Shown: positions 1 to 12,126 of the stretch, piece after piece
How the letters are laid out: each line of letters opens with the position of its first letter
Position numbering within the stretch: the first letter of the stretch is position 1
NCBI GenBank assembly: GCA_019633425.1
Contig: WSUB01000043.1
Location: 186,001 to 250,000 of the forward strand
DNA length: 64,000 nucleotides
Source: Tulasnella sp. 424
Lineage: Eukaryota > Basidiomycota > Agaricomycetes > Cantharellales > Tulasnellaceae
Reading direction: 5' to 3'
The notes under the pieces: generated by a model
The model's input: only the letters and a program-made list of their open reading frames with translations
What the model was told of the DNA's origin: nothing
Database searches by the model: none
Position numbers and translations under genes: made by a program

Positions 1-1533
1 CTCTCATCCACAACCGATTCTGCTTCCCAGCTTCCGTCATATCTCCCCAATCGTCCGACCCGACGAGGTGGAAGTGGAGGTAATCCTCCATGGGCGCGTC
101 GATTATCGTCAATTTCTTGAGCGTCGTGCGGGGTGACGAAGCGGTCTGTGGGCGGGATTTGGTAGTTGGGGAGGGTCCAGTGGGTGATGGTGGTGGTGGG
201 GAGATGGAGTCGAGGATGCCTGAGATGGTGTCGTAGATCGTTCCGATTGGGTGGGATGGTTCTCTAGGACTGTTTAATGGTGACGTGGATGCGGAACTGC
301 GGGGAGTATGAGCGGGGTAGAATGCAGCGGGCGTTTGGGCGAGGGATATTCGGAGAGAGTGTAGTATGGGGGAAATTATTCGTAGGCGGTAAGCGTTGGT
401 TGAGAGGGAGATTAAACATGACATGGAAGGTAAGGTTGAGGTGAGGGTTTTGGTTATTTGGGCGAGTTCGTCACAGTTGGAGGATGAGATTGTTAACGAT
501 TCGAGAGTCGGTGAGAGGGAGGCGAGGCATGGTTGGAATTGGAAGGAAGTGAACAGGGATGGCACATTGATGAGTTCCAGAGAGCGTAGTCGGCTTGGGG
601 TAGACGATGACGATGAAGAGACGAGTCGTTGGAAATGGTCGGTAGACAACCTCACACCGTCCGTCAACGCCAACGACTGCAAGTCCCATTTCGCAAAGGG
701 TAACACGGGGTCATCCGATGAATGCCAAGCCGGGGTGGCTCTAAAATTAGTCACTTGGGTCGTATGCTTGAGCAGGAAAAGCCACCGCGCGTCATGCAAA
801 CCGATGAGGTTGAGTTTCCGAATGGTGACGAGGTTGGGTAGTGGTGGTGGCTTGATGGAACCTTCTGAGGAGTGTACGAGGAGCATGATGGATTTGGCGT
901 GGATGGTGAGGGAGTCAAGGGCCCTGCAGAATGGAGTGTGGCGTCAGATGGAGGGGCAACGATCGTATTAAAGACCATTGAGGAAATCAATGAAAGGAGC
1001 AAAAGCCTCCTCCCACTAAAAAAAAAAGACGGCATACGTACGTGAGTTTGGACAGGAGATGAAGTAGATTGGTATTCCCTGCTCTCTGAGCCTGAAGACG
1101 CTCTCGTTCCAGCTGTTCGGGGGAGAGTCGGATACCCGCCGCATTGTGCGTCCGAGCAGGGTCCGACCGGAGTTGTTGTGGTACCGACAAACGGATTATC
1201 TGAGAGGCAACGGATGGGACTTGGTCCACTGTTCGGACGAGGAGGTTGAGCTGTTTGATATTGGTCAGGGTGATTTGGCGGTAGAGTAAACGCTGGGCGA
1301 CTTGGTTCTGATGGAGAGAGAGGACCTTCGTCAGGGATGCCCTCCCGGTGATCTCGGAAAGGGAGTCTTCGAAGCGTACTCACCCAGTGACGATTGACGC
1401 GACTGACGGTGACCAACTGCGCGTTGTTAACCTCATCGCAGTCGCTAGCGGTGAGGAAAGAAAAGACGTGTTCGAGGATTTCGCAGATGACTTCGGACGC
1501 TTGTGACACCTTTGAAGGAGGGTGTGACGTCAT
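1..1533 (-). CDS. F-box/LRR-like protein, partial (3' end outside window)
   Basis: Substrate-receptor subunit of an SCF ubiquitin ligase, by family. The chosen start (ATG at 1533) gives an N-terminus with an F-box core (VICEILEHVFSFL, about residues 11-23) ending at RHW. Intron 1 (1383-1308, GTGAGT...CAG) joins in frame to an exon starting NQVAQRLLYRQITLTN, a layout common in agaricomycete F-box genes. Exon 2 ends near 1040 at a GTACGT donor. Exon 3 is read from an acceptor at 926-924 and stays open for about 920 nt to base 1. It has leucine-rich stretches (LVTIRKLNLIGLHDARWLF; RLRSLELINVPSL) and a Ser/Pro-rich low-complexity part. A stretch around 980-1005 after an AG at about 1011 could be another small exon, so the exon 2/3 join is uncertain. 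The stop lies beyond the left edge. The F-box call is firm; the target is unknown. Confidence 0.75.
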
Positions 1534-4500
1534 TGGTCGGAAAAGGATTAGCCACAGAGGTTGGTTCAGCAAGCCAATGCTCGTTGACTAACCTCGATGT
1601 CTGCAGTTGGGCCTGTAGCGTGACCGTTGATTCGAAGGAGGGCAAGGATATGCTTTCTGCGCGCACCCGGTGGTGGCCAACTTGCTCGTGCTGAATGACC
1701 CGCGCCCATGTGTAGTAGCTGATTTTTCAGGGCGAAAAGCGGGAGACGGAGAGAGAGAATAGTGGAAGGGGAGAGGGATGTGGGGGGAGAGAGGGAGAGC
1801 TGGGAGAGGGGGAAGTAATATTTGAAGGTCGGGGTGCATTTCTGGGTGATCCCTGATGTGTCGCTCTGTGTGGGGGTCCGTTGAGCAATTAACGTCCCAA
1901 TCAGGAAACAACAAGTCAAGTTGCACCCGCCACGAGGCCCCATCCTCTCCTTTTCTCTTTAGGCGCTTTACCATAGAAATGGGCCACGCGGGTTTTTTAT
2001 TGGGGAACCCCTGATTACAAAAAGAAAAAATTCAGTCTTGTGTCATGAGCACACGGCCTTTGTATCAAAACTCGTTTATGTCTGCCGAGCAATTCACGGT
2101 GACGGCAAAAGGGGCCATGATGTGAAATGCCGGGCCTTCGGAGTATCTGTCGCCTAGCTAGCTTATTACGATTCTTCCTTCTCACCTCGAAAGAATGCAT
2201 CCGACCTCTACCCCTCCCCCCGAGATAATACGCTGACAAATCATCGCCAATGTCCCCATTATCAAATGTGGATTGTCGTCACAGCCCTTTAGGGCCCCAC
2301 TTTATGGCCCATCATCGTCGTCCCGAGGCACAGTAAACAAACCACGCTTGTCTATATCTATCCAGGCACATCGTCATCGTCGTCCTCGGCGTCGTCCCAC
2401 CTTCGCCTTTCCTGCTGATGGGCGGGGACGACGCCAGGTTACCGTTATCCTGCTGCGGTTCGGAAATCCATAACGACACGCAAATAGCCAAGCGTGGGGA
2501 AGGCGAGGGAATCTGGCTAGCCCCGTCAACTACTCTCCGAACGCGTCCCGAAAAGAAAAATCAATATATCGAGATTCTCGGCGTCCTCTTACTCATGAGC
2601 CAGCCACGCACCTCCAGCCAAAGTAAATTCGGATCCCATTAAGGGCGTCAACAATATTCGTGCTTCACGCTTACATAAAAAAAAATGTGCAACCCAACGC
2701 GAAACGGTTTGCCTCGAATGCTTTTTTTTGGTGGCTGAACCAGTGGGTTCGTGTACAGAATCAATGGATACTCACAGTCGCGATGTTACACACCCAATGC
2801 TTCTTCGCCCGTAAGTGCACACAACCCAACGGCGCTTACTCGTGGCTAGACGAAAACGGTCGGAGACAGTGCATGCCGCCTCTTGGCCTTGCAAGGGTCG
2901 TTATGAGCCTACGGGACGGGAGAGACGGGGGAAGGTTAACAAGCCATTTCCGACGGAGCTTGATCTGAGGCCTGTCCGGAGTGAAGATCGTTTCTCGAAG
3001 ACGACAGGGCGGCGGCGTTGGAACCATGTCCCTCGCCGCAAGGTACCGATGACGACGTCCAGGTATCGCACACGCGCGCGCGTTTCCCTACGCAATCGTT
3101 TTTTAGGCACGATCGACAGGTGCATCGAGGGGGAGAGGGTCGTCACACAATGAATGCCACAAAAACCAGCCACAAAAAAATCTTATGGACTCAAAGTCAA
3201 AAGGGCGCAGTCCTGGGTTTGTTAGATGGATGATGATGTGATCCGGCTTCCTGAAGGGGTGGGCAACGTAGATCACTTCCCATATATGGTTATATGAAGT
3301 CCCCACGACCCGTACCGGCCTATGACGAGTTTCTTTAGCCGGAAATTCGATAGTTCCGATACGTGGCCGAGGGTCTTCTGCTTCTTTCTTCTTTTGCTTC
3401 TGCTTCTTTCTCTATGAAGGGTCGGCAAATATACAGATATGCACTTCTGCAATTATCGGTGTCGGGTCTCAGTCCAAGGGAAGCTGCGTCGAGCTTTTGT
3501 CGCTCGGCCAGCTCGGGCGGGCGATTTGGAAGGTTTTCGTCGCGCTAAGCGATCGAACTACATCTTGATGGCCAGGCTCAGAAGACCTGCGATATACATG
3601 AAGTCGACGTTCGAGGACAATCAAAGAAACCCGTTAGTTCGAATTGACTCATCGGGGGCGATGTAAATCTAGGTGAGGACTCAAAGCAGGCAACAGAGTA
3701 TCACATTAGTTCCAATGTAACAGCGCCTCGGGGAAGGCTTTTGTGGAAAGGCAAGCGCTTCGAGAGCAGATCTAGATGAGTCGTGATTGGCAGCAGTGAG
3801 AGTGTGACGATCGGGAAAGTCACCCCAGAAGACCGTCACCGTTCATAAAGAGCTAAAGTGTTATGTGCCATCCCGAAAACCTTAACAAATGTTACCGGAA
3901 GCCACTCGACAAGCTCCGAAGCAGCAAGGCTGGAGGTAATGGAGACAACGAGTGGCTGGATAATTTATTGCGGGCTCTTGTTGTTGCGGAGATCTTGACG
4001 GTGGTCGTTCACCCAGTAAACGTCTCTCTCTCTCTCACTAGTCCTTGTGCCACTTGGTTTTACTCGCGGACGTCCACCCTCAGCCTCGAAAAATCGCTTG
4101 CAATGACACTCTCAGTGCCGCTGTTCAGCTGCCGGCCGCCGTAACGCCCGCGAAAGTTAGCCAACACGTCCACGCACACGCAACGCAATTGAGCCTCCCC
4201 CAAGCTTCTCTGGCAGCTTGCTCTTCCTTCTCTACGATGTCGAGAAGCAAATTCGAGCCTATACGCTTTATCAATCGGCATTCGCACAACGGTCCACGGC
4301 CCAATGCAAACCTTCAGGAAGGGCTTCACATAGAGCTAAAGTGCTAGGTGCCACCCAACAGCCTGGAGAGTGTTTATCGGGAAGCCACACAACGAGTTTT
4401 CGAAGCGGCAAATGCTGGAGGTAAATGGGGACAACGAGTGGCTGACCATTCTTGCCGGCTGTCGTTGTAGATGTCATGTCGGCGGGGTTTTCATACAACC

Positions 4501-4917
4501 ACAACGCACTGGACACGCTTTCTTTCTTATTACTTACCTCTCTGAGTCTTGCTCGCAGCCATCCTCGAGCTCAGCCTCGAGAAGAATCGCCTACACTGAC
4601 GCCCTCAAGATCGCGATTCGACTGGAGGTCGTGTCGCCCGCGGAAGTCAGCACGTCTATACATATGTACACAAAGGCAAAGCCACCTCCAAGTTACCTCT
4701 CCAACATCTTGCTTCCTCCTCATTTCGATTCTGTCCGATGTCAGGCTTCAATCGGGCCTCTTACCCCGGAATATGATTTCCCTGTATTAGTCAGCATGTG
4801 TAGAACGTGGGATCAATTCGTGTTCGCTTTGGACCCGGTCATCAGTCGCAACCACAACAACCTCCACAGGACAGACCTTCCTTTTTCACGCTTTACGATT
4901 CCCTAAGCCCTCAAACG
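1534..4917. other. gene-poor stretch
   Basis: No convincing gene is seen in these 3.4 kb. Bases 1700-1830 are purine-rich on the + strand, so they form a pyrimidine-rich leader upstream of the minus-strand F-box gene. A CTT/CTTTT-rich tract lies near 3370-3415. Short open frames here have no start context, family motif or consistent splice sites. The right part holds the 483-bp tandem repeat listed separately. Confidence 0.5.
3849..4800. repeat. diverged tandem duplication, period about 483 bp
   Basis: The block starting AGAGCTAAAGTG at 3849 recurs at 4332. Matching islands follow in the same order: a GGAAGCCAC...AACGAG segment, GCTGGAGGTAA followed by GGGACAACGAGTGGCTG-like sequence, then CAGCCTCGA(A/G)AA and CCCGCG(A/G)AAGT. 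The similarity fades near 4700-4800. No intact open frame is shared by the two units, so this looks like noncoding sequence or a decayed gene copy upstream of the CRIPT gene. Confidence 0.6.
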
Positions 4918-5325
4918 ATGGTCTGCAAGAAATGTGAAAAGGTACGATCACGGTTTACTCTGCTAAGGTCTTAGTGGGTCGCTGATATTCAGGTCGTAGA
5001 AACTCTCGAAACTCGCCGCCCCAGACCCATTCACCCCGTCATCCTCGTCCACCCGCAAAATTGGCGAGAACAAGCTTCTGACAAGACCTGGAGCGAGCTC
5101 AAAGTCGAAACCGTACGATCGGAAATGTAAAGATTGTAAACAGACGGTATCGCAGAATTCGGCCAAGTATTGTCATGGTGAGTAGTCATGGGCAGATGAT
5201 TACAGGAGACGGCTAATAACATTATTCGTTAAATTACCGTAGGCTGTGCGTATAAGAAAGGGTTATGCACAATGTGTGGGAAGCAGATAATGGATACGAC
5301 CATGTACACCATGTCGGCCAAGTGA
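4918..5325 (+). CDS. CRIPT: CRIPT homologue (cysteine-rich PDZ-binding protein)
   Basis: Three exons, 4918-4941, 5000-5177 and 5243-5325, give a 94-residue protein against about 101 in animals. Exon 1 encodes MVCKKCEK. Intron 1 runs GTACGA...GTAG and intron 2 GTGAGT...GTAG. The cysteine pairs CKKC, CKDC, a lone C in KYCHG and the C-terminal CAYKKGLCTMCGK block match the CRIPT family closely, as do KIGENKLLT and the KPYDRKC centre. CRIPT proteins bind the PDZ protein PSD-95 in animals; more widely they are linked to the minor spliceosome and a basic cellular role. The protein ends TMSAK, so no classical PDZ ligand is evident. It is a single gene between gene-poor stretches. The family call is firm. 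Confidence 0.92.
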
Positions 5326-5508
5326 TGATCCCTCCGCCCTTGCCCCACCACCCATTTGCCGTCCGGACAGGCACCATCGTTCAAGGCATGGGGCCCCGAC
5401 ATTTTACGTCTTGGACAGGCTCACCCAGGGCTTTGGTCTCTTGTCGACGAAGGGCATATCCCGACGATCTTGGTGACAAGTGGGAGGTGGATGGGTTGGC
5501 CCAGTTTG

Positions 5509-5716
5509 AGCTTTAATTCCCGCAATCATTCATTTGTACTCATTCCCTTGTATTTTAACACCCCCAATAATGGAACGTTTTAGATGTAAACTATGTTCTG
5601 CTAAGACTTCTTCTCTTTGCAGGACGACCGCCTTTTGACCTTGAGGCGCTCACTCTCACGGTGGGAGGTAGTGTTCGTTTTTCCTCTGCTGACAAAACCA
5701 TCCGTCGTAATCTCAT
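5509..5716 (+). repeat. dispersed ~200-bp repeat, copy 1
   Basis: Direct repeat of 6981-7175, clearly related but diverged. Shared landmarks in order are GCTTTAAT, ATTTGTACTCATTCCCTTG, TTTAACACCCCCAATAATG, GCCTTTTG and then GGGAGGTAGTGTTCGTTTTT. It begins just after the CRIPT 3' end. I see no terminal inverted repeat or coding capacity. It could be a MITE or LTR remnant, or a local duplication. Confidence 0.65.
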
Positions 5717-6898
5717 GTTCTTGAGAGGGCAAGAGGGACCCGGCACTGGTTAAGGAGAGCCATATTGGAGAGGAGACCCTTCAGAGCTGAAAAGCTAGCA
5801 CGGGCTGGTGATCGACGCAGGAAGGGATTGAGAATGAGGAGGAATGTAGTCCCCGGTGTGCCCATGTGAAGATGGGCCCACCCAGGTGTCCACGGAAGCC
5901 GTAGGATGAAGATGTTGTTCGTGAACGGGGTTGGGCTGTTGTGCACCTATCCAGCCTTACAACGGGTACTGCTTGCAAGAGGGGCGTAGGACTGGAAATA
6001 GTGCGGCTGAGGTTGGATGCTGAACCGTGTGAGAAGCTGCAGACCTTTTCGCTTAGAGAACTAATTAGCATATTTTCCGAATTCAAACATGTCCTAGTCA
6101 CGGGCGGTCATTTACCACACATCCGCCGCAGTGTTCTGATTACCGACCTCCCGTTGTGCAATAGAGAATCCGGGTCATTCGGGGGTAGAAATTCCTTTAT
6201 TTACTCCCAGGCACACCGGCCACCCAACGCTTGACCACCCCCATTCCCTCAATCCATCGAAATGCACTCACAAGTGGACTCTTAACCAGCGTTTGAATTA
6301 TGTTATTTGGAATGTCGTCTCCACGTCGTGAGGCAACACTCAGGGTTAAAACCCGGACAGCGCGGCTTGTTCATGATCACCCAATCCGCGCACTCAAAGG
6401 ACGCGATCAACCGCAACGACGGCCTTGAGACAAGGTACTTGACTCTCTCCTTACTGTCTAAAATGTCTTTATTACTTGGGCATTTTCCTGCTGCTCTCAT
6501 TCGGAATGTATAGAGCCTAAGACCCGCCTCGAATGTGCATTTCCCCGCTGAAGAAGCAACTCGCCAAAACTACCACTATCTTCACTCGTAAATCTTTGAA
6601 CATGTGTATTTATAAACACTCCATAGGCTGTTTTTAAGCTGTCGAGGTCGCTTCGAACGACCCTCTGTTCAGCGCGACCCGAGAGTCAACGCCGATCATG
6701 AGCGGTTCTCCATTTCGATCCACCTGGTCAACGTATGCCCATTAATTGCAATCGTGTATTTTACAGAGATAAGAAATGGCCATGCTCTCCCAGGTGCGAT
6801 TCCTCTTCACGCTACGCAGGATAGTTCAAGCTCCACCAGAGGCCACACTCCTCAACCCTTGGCTGCCGCTTCTTGTCCGATGCGGTTCGCTCCGAGCG

Positions 6899-6934
6899 AT
6901 TATATTACTTACAGACTGTTGTAAGTAATATAAT
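6899..6934. repeat. perfect 14-bp inverted repeat, 8-nt spacer
   Basis: ATTATATTACTTAC (6899-6912), an 8-nt spacer AGACTGTT, then the exact complement GTAAGTAATATAAT (6921-6934). It lies about 50 bp before the second copy of the dispersed repeat and 590 bp upstream of the transporter start. It could form a hairpin or cruciform. No function can be assigned. Confidence 0.8.
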
Positions 6935-6980
6935 ATCTCGTTGTGATCTGAATGTCCACTAGCTATAAGGTGATGGTTAG

Positions 6981-7175
6981 AGCTTTAATCCCCTCAATCG
7001 ATCATTTGTACTCATTCCCTTGGAGTTTAACACCCCCAATAATGAAACATATACCACTTCTGCCAAGACTTCTCTCGCGGGACGGCCGCCTTTTGGCCTT
7101 GGGGCGCCCACTCCCACGGTGGGAGGTAGTGTTCGTTTTTCCTCTGCTGACAAGCCATCCGTCTCGTAATCTCAG
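6981..7175 (+). repeat. dispersed ~200-bp repeat, copy 2
   Basis: Second copy of the element at 5509-5716, same orientation, about 1.47 kb away. The CTCACGGTGGGAGG-like stretch of copy 1 appears here as CCCACGGTGGGAGG. It sits about 350 bp upstream of the transporter start, so it may contribute to that gene's upstream region. Confidence 0.65.
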
Positions 7176-7525
7176 CCATGACGTTGTTTTCCCATCTTCG
7201 ACAAACGCCCACCATGGCGGCCCTCAGCCTCCTCTGCCCTTCCTGGGACTACCGCGGGCGCCGTCCCCTCACCTCTTATCAGGACTTTAAAAGGGCTCGG
7301 GGCTTTTAGGTCTCTTCTCAAGAATAACAGCCCCCCAATTGCAAACTCGACTCCCAGTTTGTTTATCTCAACGTGCCGTGGAAGGTCCGGAATTAGGTTT
7401 AGGCCTTAGCTCGGCTCGCTAAACGCCGTTGAACGCCTCAAATCGATCCCAAACTCCCCCGAAACCAAACCTCAACGCCTTCAAACTAGCCATACCCCCT
7501 CTCCGAGAGGGAAAAGAAACAAAAA

Positions 7526-10500
7526 ATGTCGGTTGAAAAAAACCCAACCGTCAAAGCTCCCGACCTCAGCGATTCGAGAAGCGAAGACGGAGGTCCTGTA
7601 CCGGCATCACCGCGACGATCTTCGTTGTCGTCGTCACACAGACCTTCCACAACCGAAAAGCCCACGATCAAGCGCTCGGGCACGTCCAAGTCCAAGAAGA
7701 GCGGGGGCACTCCAGAGCAGAAACCCCTCTGGGCCCGACTCGAGGCCAAGTTGCCAACTTGGTGCTTGAAGATCAAAGATCGCCGACAACAAAAAGTGCT
7801 TTTCAGATGTTGGTTCGCGAGTTGGGTTTGCGTGGTTTTGATTTTGCCGAATAGGAATTTGAAGGTGATGGGGAATGCGTGAGTGGATTTTTCTTCCATT
7901 CCTTATCGTCATTATTGCTATTAGGGTTTTCATTTAATGTCGACTGTGCTGACGAGAGTTGCTATTGATATTTCAGAGGCTTTTTCGCTGGCATTGCGAG
8001 TCTTATGATGCCTGCCAATATGCCCATTCAGACCTTCCTGATGGTGAGAACCATCATCTGCCTCTCCTACACTGCTCGTAGTAACAAAACGAATCACCTC
8101 AACTATTAGGCGATGACTATCCTGGTTTTTGGTTGCTGCCTCGGCTGGGCCTGGGGATGCGCTGCCATGGCGGCAGCTTGGCGAGCACGCGACAAAGCAC
8201 TGTATCAACGAACGCTTCAACAACTGGCAGGGTACGACAAGACGCAGATATACTTGCGCCGGATTCGCTCTGACATATCCCACCCTTGTTAGTCAATACG
8301 GCTCGAATTTGCAGTCTGCTATCCAGCTTAGGATCTTCCACGGCGACTTTCTGGACACGAGGTCCACTGTCGTTTTTGGAGTCTTCCTTGGATTCGCATC
8401 CTTCATCTTGGGTTACGTGCGAACTTTAAATCCAAAGTTAGCTCTACCAACGGTAAGTTTATCTGGAAGATACTTCGCTCGGCCGACTCTTACTCTAAAA
8501 CCAAGATCTTTGCTACCATCTTCGTCGACGTTATTTGCGTGAGTCGCCTGTCGATGTTATCCGCAGGACGTCCCTCTGACAAGAGTTTTGTAATCAGAGT
8601 TACGGCCCTCTCATCCCAACACCTCAATACACTATCCTTAACACGTTCGTTATCTCAACATCATACTACGTCGCCGTCGGAATATTCTGCATCGCACTCA
8701 TTTTCCCTCAAACGCTCAATCACCAATGGCTCGGTGACGCGAACGCTATTTTGACAACTGTGAAAGAGTTGGTAGAGGCGCAAGATCAAGTTCTGGAGCT
8801 GGAATCGGACGAAATGAATAGGGATGAAGGGAGCTTGTATTCGACTTTGCGAGCCAAGGCGGGCGGATTGGTCGCGTCGCTGGAAGCATGTGAGTGTCAT
8901 CCGATGGCCATTGTCTCTCGCAGAAGCAGCAGCTGATGACACTCTCGAACAGTGTCCGGAAAGACGAAAATGCTCAAGATGGAGTTCAGCTACGGTCAAC
9001 TCGGTGCCGACGATTTGGAGGACTTGGAGCCCCCTCTGACGCTTTTGGCCTTGAGAACACGTGCGTTCTTGACCCCCTGTCGCTTGCCTTGGCGAAAACA
9101 TGACCATGGATCCATGTAGGCGGTTTAATGAGCTTCATCACGCTTCTCATCCAGCACGTCGAAACTCGTGGAAAAGACAAGACTCCCGCACCACCGGGTA
9201 CACCCGCTGAAGCACTCGACTCGAAGGTGATCCCGCTCCACGCGCGCAAAATCGCTGTCGGAGACACGTTCCGCCTCATGCACGTCCGAGATATCGACTC
9301 TCGTTGGGAAGACGAGCATCAACTCCGCGTCGAGGAGCTCATGCCGATTTTGGAATCCGCCACAGCCAACCTTCGCAAAGCCACGCTCGATGGGATGAAG
9401 ACGGCAATCAGCGCCTTGACCTTTATCAACACGCAAAGATGGAAACGACACCTGATTGGCGGGCGGCGGGTCCTGGAGCAGATGAAAGAGGAAGAGCGGG
9501 ACGTGGGGAATGCGCTCCAGGTGCTCGAAGACGCGTTGAAGGATTACAACGACAATGCTCGAATGACGCTTCTGGAACCTTACCACGAATTCCTCGCCAG
9601 TCCTTTCGAGGTTGACCAGCATGGCCGACCGCCCTTCAGCCTTCGTCCCCTCTTCGTTTGCTTTGTCTTCCAGTCCAACCTCATCTGGACCGCAGAAGCC
9701 CTTCTATCTCTTCTCAGAATCTTAAATGCCGCCCAGAAAAAGCGAACACAGGCGCAACTCTGGTTCCCTAAGGGCATGGACAGGCTGTTCCAGTCCTGGT
9801 TCTCGGAAGGTGACGTCAGTCCCCTTGACGAAGGGTTGCCACCCGTCGTGCCTTTCCAAACGGATAAAGTAGAAGATGATGCCTTTGAGAACAAGTACAG
9901 TACGTCTCAAATAAGCTCTAGTTTCACGCAGCCTTTCTCATTGACTGGAGTCGAACAGAAAAGGACCCGGATAGCTTGCCTCCAGCAAACGTTTTCCAGA
10001 AGATCGGGGACTCCATCCATCGGGTCCATGGTTGGCTTGCAGAGCCTCGTACGATAGTGGGTAAAATACGCTTCAGAGCACACAGCCTCTGTCCTGAACT
10101 TGTGACCTGCGTCAGTTCGCATTCAAGGTCCTTATTGTGACGATCGCCTTATGGCTGCCTCAAGTCCTTAAGCGCAGTGCTTGTGAGCTCTCCCAGCCTA
10201 TCTTCTTTTCCGAATGCATACTAAATCCTTCCGCTAGGGTTCACTTACAGCCAACGCGGTTTGTGGGGCCTGATTATGGGACAGCTTACTTTAGGTTAGT
10301 TGCCCTCCCGCGCCTGACCAACATTCCTTCCTGACACCTTGCTGGATCAGCGGTCTACATGTCAGATCAACTATCAGCGTACGTCTGAATCGTGAAAGCA
10401 CGACTAACCACACTTGCTGAGATATGTTATCTTCGATAGTGTTGTTGGACGGCTCGTAGGCACCGTCGCTGGCGGTCTCGTGGGTGCGGCTTGGTGGTAT

Positions 10501-11909
10501 GTCGGTAATGGTCGTGGGCAGGGCAATCCGTACGGGGCAGCTGCGAGTTCAGCTCTATTCCTGTTACCCATCGTGTTTTACCGGCTTTTCGGGCCCTCTG
10601 TTATGGAAGGCATCATGTCCGGCGTACGTCTCTTTTCTTTCCTACAGCCGTGCCCATTACTAACCGAACTGTTCTCTTTTAGGTAACGTGCGTCGCATCC
10701 TTGCTCCTAATGTCTTAGACTCGTTCTAACCCTCTGCCAATGTAGTGCACTACTTGTGGTAGGATTTTCGTGGATTGATACCCATTTACCGAGCGTCGTG
10801 AATCCCGGTGCTGGGTGGTCGGTGGCATGGAAGCGAGTTGTCCTTGTCCTTGTTGGTGAGCCACTCGCCAAGTGCCCGTACACGCTTTTCTGCTAACGTT
10901 TTCAATCACTGAAGGGACCGCCGCTGCACTTATCATGATGATGTTGCCCCCTCAATCGTTGCGGCATGATGTGCGTCGGTCGAATGCATCAAACATCAGA
11001 GCAATCGCACGTCTGTACTCTATGCTTCTTTCCACATGGCTATCCGATATGGAGACGGAGGTCAACGAAGAAGACTCAAGCTCAAGCTCAAGCTCTTCGG
11101 ACGACGATTCTGCGGACGGAGACAGCGTGAACAACCCTCTTCCGTATGCAAAATGGCGGCCCATTTTCCACCATCGGATGATGGAAGTCGCTACACGAGT
11201 TCAGCAACTCTCGATACAGACCGAAACGGCTAAATGGGAGGGGAGCATACGCGGAAAATGGCCACACAAGAAGTACGAGAGGCTGGTGGAAATCCAAGCC
11301 GCCATGTTAAACAACCTGGCTCAGGTAAACCCTTTCCCGCCGATCCGGGCGACCAGGCTTGGCTCTAATATGTCGGATTATAGCTCTCAACGTCGCTTGT
11401 CAAACTCGACCCAAGATGGCGCAGGGCCTTACTCCACAGGACTGCCTTCCTGAACCCCAATCTGGTGAGTATGACCAACACAAGCTGTATCCTGGCGGCT
11501 TTGTTGAAATCCTCGAATTTCGTAGATCACTGATGTGATGGCTGTCTTTGGAATTGTCACTATGTCTCTGGATACCGGAGAAGCGATCCATGAGGTCCTC
11601 CCGAAGAGCCTTTTGGACAGAGTGTTCTATCACCACTCATTGGCGCCTCACAACCAGCATAGTATCGAGATCGGCAGCGAAGAAAGCTCCACCATCGGGG
11701 ATGTTCATCGACATGCGCTTAACGTCGATACTTTCGGCCAGAATGAGTTTGCCGTGTATGCAACAGGCTGTGCTGGTGCATATCAACTCCTTATCGGACT
11801 GGACGAGGTCCATCGAATCATCAAGGAACTGTGTGGAGAAATTCCACTCCAAGGGTTTGAGAGCTGGAGGAAGGAGTTCGAGCTTAGGCAATTGGGTCAA
11901 AGGGTTTGA
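7526..11909 (+). CDS. ArAE_2/FUSC-type multi-pass membrane transporter
   Basis: Predicted integral membrane protein of the fungal family with an ER-transporter-like 6TM N-terminal domain (ArAE_2_N) followed by a FUSC-like and ArAE_2 (DUF2421) region. At least a dozen exons join by short introns, e.g. 7526-7878, 7977-8043, 8110 onward, a long exon at about 9120-9900, and the last exon to the TGA at 11907-11909. Exon 1 is Ser/Pro-rich, with the first helix at about residues 88-107 (CWFASWVCVVLIL). The family phrase SYGPLIPTPQYT occurs near 8600. A second helix bundle comes from exons at 10130-10950 (VGRLVGTVAGGLVGAAWWYV; RVVLVLVG then TAAALIMMMLPP). An acidic-serine tract is near 11080. The last exon ends with a soluble region. 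Family members are putative efflux or organic-anion transporters; the substrate is unknown. It converges on pgm. Confidence 0.85.
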
Positions 11910-12126
11910 CCTGTGGTAGTTGCCGAGGGGTCCATAAGGTTTCGGGGTATCGGTCTTTCCTATCCGGCCTGGTCAACTTAGTTTACCACCTTCCAAATAG
12001 ACATTCCTTATTAAGTACAGATCGACAATTTTTTTACACTAGGAAGCGGCACACTAATAGCACTCCTTTTCGGATTTTACTGTGATGGTATAAAGTCATC
12101 AGTTCTCGGCCTTTGACTTCTAGGAG

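Larger units (their letters stand above)
5326..7525. other. gene-poor stretch with repeats
   Basis: Between the CRIPT stop and the transporter start I see no supported gene. The stretch holds two copies of a ~200-bp repeat (5509-5716 and 6981-7175) and a perfect inverted repeat at 6899-6934. Short open frames overlap the repeats and have no family features. Confidence 0.5.

Noticed and set aside
1588..1974. Open frame on the minus strand upstream of the left F-box gene
   Set aside because: It covers a pyrimidine-rich tract whose translation is low-complexity Leu/Pro/Ser; better read as leader sequence.
3363..3666. Short open frames over the CTT-rich tract
   Set aside because: Translations are low complexity (Ser/Ala/Leu repeats) from a microsatellite-like stretch.
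8661..9107. Minus-strand open frames across the transporter
   Set aside because: They are antisense to exons whose sense reading matches the transporter family.
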